Positions 5,523-7,239 of a DNA stretch of 7,239 bases are shown here, piece after piece. The stretch's first letter is position 1. Each line of letters starts with the position of its first letter. This stretch comes from an uncultured Acidobacteriota bacterium (GTDB lineage: Bacteria > Acidobacteriota > Terriglobia > Terriglobales > Acidobacteriaceae): assembly GCA_903932385.1 (NCBI GenBank), contig CAIZGA010000661.1, forward strand, positions 1 to 7,239. The letters are read 5' to 3'. The notes beneath the pieces are model-generated. The model was not told where the DNA came from and ran no database searches. It worked only from the letters and a program-made list of their open reading frames with translations. The position numbers and the translations under genes were made by a program.

Positions 5523-6911
5523 TTAGTATCCAACATCGCCCGGCCGCGCCGCACTCTCAAATCGCGTGAAGGTGTTCAGGTACGTCATCTCCACCGTGCC
5601 CGTGGCGCCGTTGCGCTGCTTGGCGATAATCACTTCCGCCTTACCTTCCAACTCGGGGTTGTCGCGGTCATAATAACTTTCGCGGTGGATGAACATCACC
5701 ACGTCGGCGTCCTGCTCAATCGATCCCGACTCGCGCAAATCGCTCAGCATCGGCCGCTTGTCGTCGCCGCGCCGCTCACTGGCTCGGCTCAGCTGCGAAA
5801 GCGCCAGCACCGGCACGTGCAACTCCTTCGCCAGCGACTTCAACCCGCGCGAAATTGCCGACACTTCCTGTGTGCGATTTTCATACCGCTTCGCACCCGG
5901 CCCCATCGCCGTCGCACTCATCAGCTGCAGGTAGTCCACCACAATCAAATCCAGCACGCCGCCGTTGATCTGCTTCAACCGCCGCGCCTTGGCACGCATC
6001 TCCGTCAGTGATATGCCGGGCGTGTCATCAATAAATATCTTCGACTGCACCAACGCCGCCAGCCCGTGCATCAATCTCTCGCGGTCATCGCGCGAAACAT
6101 GTCCCTTCAAAATTGCAGACATGCTCACCCGTGATTGCGATGCCAGCAAACGTCGCAGCAAACTCGCCTTCGACATTTCCAGCGAGAAGACCGCCACCGT
6201 CGCATTGCCCATCACCGCAGCATTTTCCGCCAGGTTAATCGCCAGCGCCGTCTTGCCCATCGAGGGGCGCGCCGCCAGAATCACCAGTTCATCTTTCTGC
6301 AGGCCGCTGGTCATCTCATCCAGGTCGCCGTAGTGCGTGGCCAGCCCCGTCACCGTACGCGCATTCGCGTACAACTCATCCAGCGATTTAATGGACTCGC
6401 TGAAAATCGTATTCACATCGTCGAAGCCCTGCGTCAGGTTGCCTTCGGTCGCCTCCAGCAGTTGCGCTTCGGTCGAACTCAAAATCTCCAGTGCTTCTTC
6501 CGCCTGGTCGCTCGCCCTCGCCACCGCCGTATTGCAGATGCCAATCAGCTGGCGCAGCAGGCTCTTGTCCTTCACAATGCGGACGTAGTCCTCAATGCTC
6601 AGCCGCCGCGGCAAACCTTCCGTCAGGCTGGCCAGGTACGCCGACCCGCCCACCGCCTGCAATTCCTTGTTGCGCTCCAGCTCCTCGCTCACCGTAATCA
6701 AATCAATCGCGCGATGCTGTTCGCTCAATGCACTCATGCGCGCGTAAATGCGCCGGTGCGAGTCCAGCGAGAAGTCGCCAGCCACCAGTTTCTTTTCCTG
6801 CGCCTCATGCAGGGCCTGCGGATCCAGCAGAATCGCGCCCAGTATCGTGCGTTCGGCATCCACACTGCTCGGCAATCCGCGTTCCTGAATCAGGTCTGGC
6901 AAACTCGCCAT
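5523..6911 (-). CDS. dnaB: Replicative DNA helicase
   Basis: DnaB is the hexameric ring helicase that unwinds DNA 5'-3' at the chromosomal replication fork and binds primase. The product has 462 residues, normal for bacterial DnaB. N-terminal domain (about 12-115) begins LPSSVDAERTILGAILLD. A linker region follows (about 150-185). The RecA-like motor domain (about 185-455) starts VTGLATHYGDLDEMTSGLQ. Walker A is ARPSMGKT (214-221) with K220 and T221. The catalytic Glu is E245 (SLEMS). Walker B is LIVVDYLQL with D326. The sensor is Q373 (LSQLSR). The arginine-finger motif is KQRNG with R433. DLRESGSIEQDAD (391-403) is also typical. No intein or insertion is present. The ATG at 6911 is preceded by a good Shine-Dalgarno. 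It converges with the cupin gene, and no obvious terminator is seen in the 9-bp gap. Confidence 0.98.
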   Translation of the reverse strand: MASLPDLIQERGLPSSVDAERTILGAILLDPQALHEAQEKKLVAGDFSLDSHRRIYARMSALSEQHRAIDLITVSEELERNKELQAVGGSAYLASLTEGLPRRLSIEDYVRIVKDKSLLRQLIGICNTAVARASDQAEEALEILSSTEAQLLEATEGNLTQGFDDVNTIFSESIKSLDELYANARTVTGLATHYGDLDEMTSGLQKDELVILAARPSMGKTALAINLAENAAVMGNATVAVFSLEMSKASLLRRLLASQSRVSMSAILKGHVSRDDRERLMHGLAALVQSKIFIDDTPGISLTEMRAKARRLKQINGGVLDLIVVDYLQLMSATAMGPGAKRYENRTQEVSAISRGLKSLAKELHVPVLALSQLSRASERRGDDKRPMLSDLRESGSIEQDADVVMFIHRESYYDRDNPELEGKAEVIIAKQRNGATGTVEMTYLNTFTRFESAARPGDVGY

Positions 6912-6916
6912 GCTTA

Positions 6917-6922
6917 CTCCCT
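6917..6922 (-). promoter_or_regulatory. Ribosome binding site of dnaB
   Basis: The minus strand reads AGGGAG five bases before the dnaB ATG. This contrasts with the sulfatase and cupin genes, which lack any Shine-Dalgarno. Upstream, TAAACT (6933-6938, minus strand) is a possible -10, without a convincing -35. Confidence 0.7.
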
Positions 6923-7069
6923 CAATCGCTTCAGTTTACGTTCCCCCGCCCCTGTGCGCCCTTGTGCATTTCTTCCCTCAGCGGTGCAAATCTCGCCAAA
7001 TCCATCTGCAACAAATACATACAGGATTCATACATCCGCAATATCATCGTTGCAGGACATTAACAAACC
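6923..7069. promoter_or_regulatory. Divergent intergenic region between dnaB and the TrbL-like gene
   Basis: About 150 bases that must hold promoters for both divergent genes. Besides the dnaB TAAACT candidate, TATCAT at 7042-7047 is a -10 candidate for the plus-strand gene, with no good -35 at 17 bp. The right half is AT-richer than its surroundings and contains ATACAT twice (7015-7020 and 7030-7035). AGGA at 7054-7057 is a weak, rather distant ribosome binding site for the ATG at 7070. No terminator or RNA gene is seen. Confidence 0.35.
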
Positions 7070-7239
7070 ATGCGCCCACCCAATATCTATTCCCACTTTT
7101 TGCGTCTCGCCCTCGCTGCAGCCCTGCTCTTTTCCGCGCCCGTTCTCCGCGCCCAGCAGAATGCCGACGTCATCAACAAGCTCATCAGCGATTTTCAGGG
7201 AATCGAGAATTCCTGGTCCGACGCCATCAACACCCATAA
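7070..7239 (+). CDS. Probable TrbL/VirB6-like conjugative transfer membrane protein, N-terminal fragment
   Basis: The frame opens at ATG 7070 and runs off the right edge after 56 codons plus two bases; the closing bases 'cat aa' are not a stop in this frame. Residues 1-28 form a Sec-type signal peptide: short basic start, hydrophobic core LALAAALLFSAPVL, and cleavage after VLRA. The mature start, QQNADVINKLISDFQ then GIENSWSDAINTH, has the spacing of the TrbL N-terminus (I-x-x-x-F-x-x-x-x-x-x-W-x-x-x-I, before the first membrane helix of the multi-spanning channel protein). TrbL/VirB6 proteins form the inner-membrane part of type IV secretion systems. The call rests on 28 mature residues, so it is a hypothesis. 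The alternative is an unrelated secreted or membrane protein. It is divergent from dnaB. Confidence 0.5.
   Translation, partial: MRPPNIYSHFLRLALAAALLFSAPVLRAQQNADVINKLISDFQGIENSWSDAINTH

Noticed and set aside
5685..6588. Several plus-strand open frames opposite dnaB
   Set aside because: Shadows of an intact, fully recognisable helicase gene.
7028..7237. Minus-strand frame of 69 codons at the right edge
   Set aside because: It overlaps the plus-strand gene with a clear signal peptide and has no supporting start signal.
1..7239. tRNA, rRNA, CRISPR array, insertion sequence or attachment site
   Set aside because: No cloverleaf-like sequence, regularly spaced repeats, transposase motif or terminal inverted repeats were seen on reading either strand.

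Overview
The window reads as ordinary chromosomal DNA from a GC-rich bacterium, most likely an acidobacterium of the Terriglobia type. The basis is the character of the ThrS and DnaB proteins, the Ala/Pro-rich signal peptides with an SRR motif, and an AsmA-type gene and small Cys-rich gene near thrS. This placement is by recognition only; no search was possible.

Left part (1-922), minus strand: the N-terminus of an AsmA-like envelope protein runs off the left edge (1-211). Upstream of it is a leader with two stem-loops and an AT-rich patch, then a small gene for an 89-residue Cys-rich, probably zinc-binding protein (411-680). A 242-bp divergent intergenic region separates this gene from thrS.

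Middle part (923-5513), plus strand: thrS (complete threonyl-tRNA synthetase with a lineage-type insertion in its TGS domain) is followed after 12 bp by a small SRPBCC/START-like protein gene of clearly lower GC. Next come two exported-protein genes: a formylglycine sulfatase resembling heparan N-sulfatases, and a single-domain cupin. Both begin with nearly the same Tat-type signal peptide. Both also have a -10-like hexamer only 6-7 bp before the ATG, which suggests leaderless transcripts.

Right part (5523-7239): dnaB (replicative helicase) lies on the minus strand, converging on the cupin gene with a 9-bp gap. Divergent from dnaB, a secreted or membrane protein gene starts at 7070 and runs off the right edge. 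Its first 56 residues resemble the start of TrbL/VirB6-type conjugative transfer proteins.

The genes do not form one pathway: translation (thrS), replication (dnaB) and envelope/periplasmic functions (AsmA-like, sulfatase, cupin) sit side by side. I see no tRNA, rRNA, CRISPR array, insertion sequence or phage gene. I do not see a clear new multi-gene system. The points most worth a second look are the matched signal peptides and promoters of the sulfatase/cupin pair, the orphan Cys-rich protein, the TGS insertion and the TrbL-like gene at the edge.
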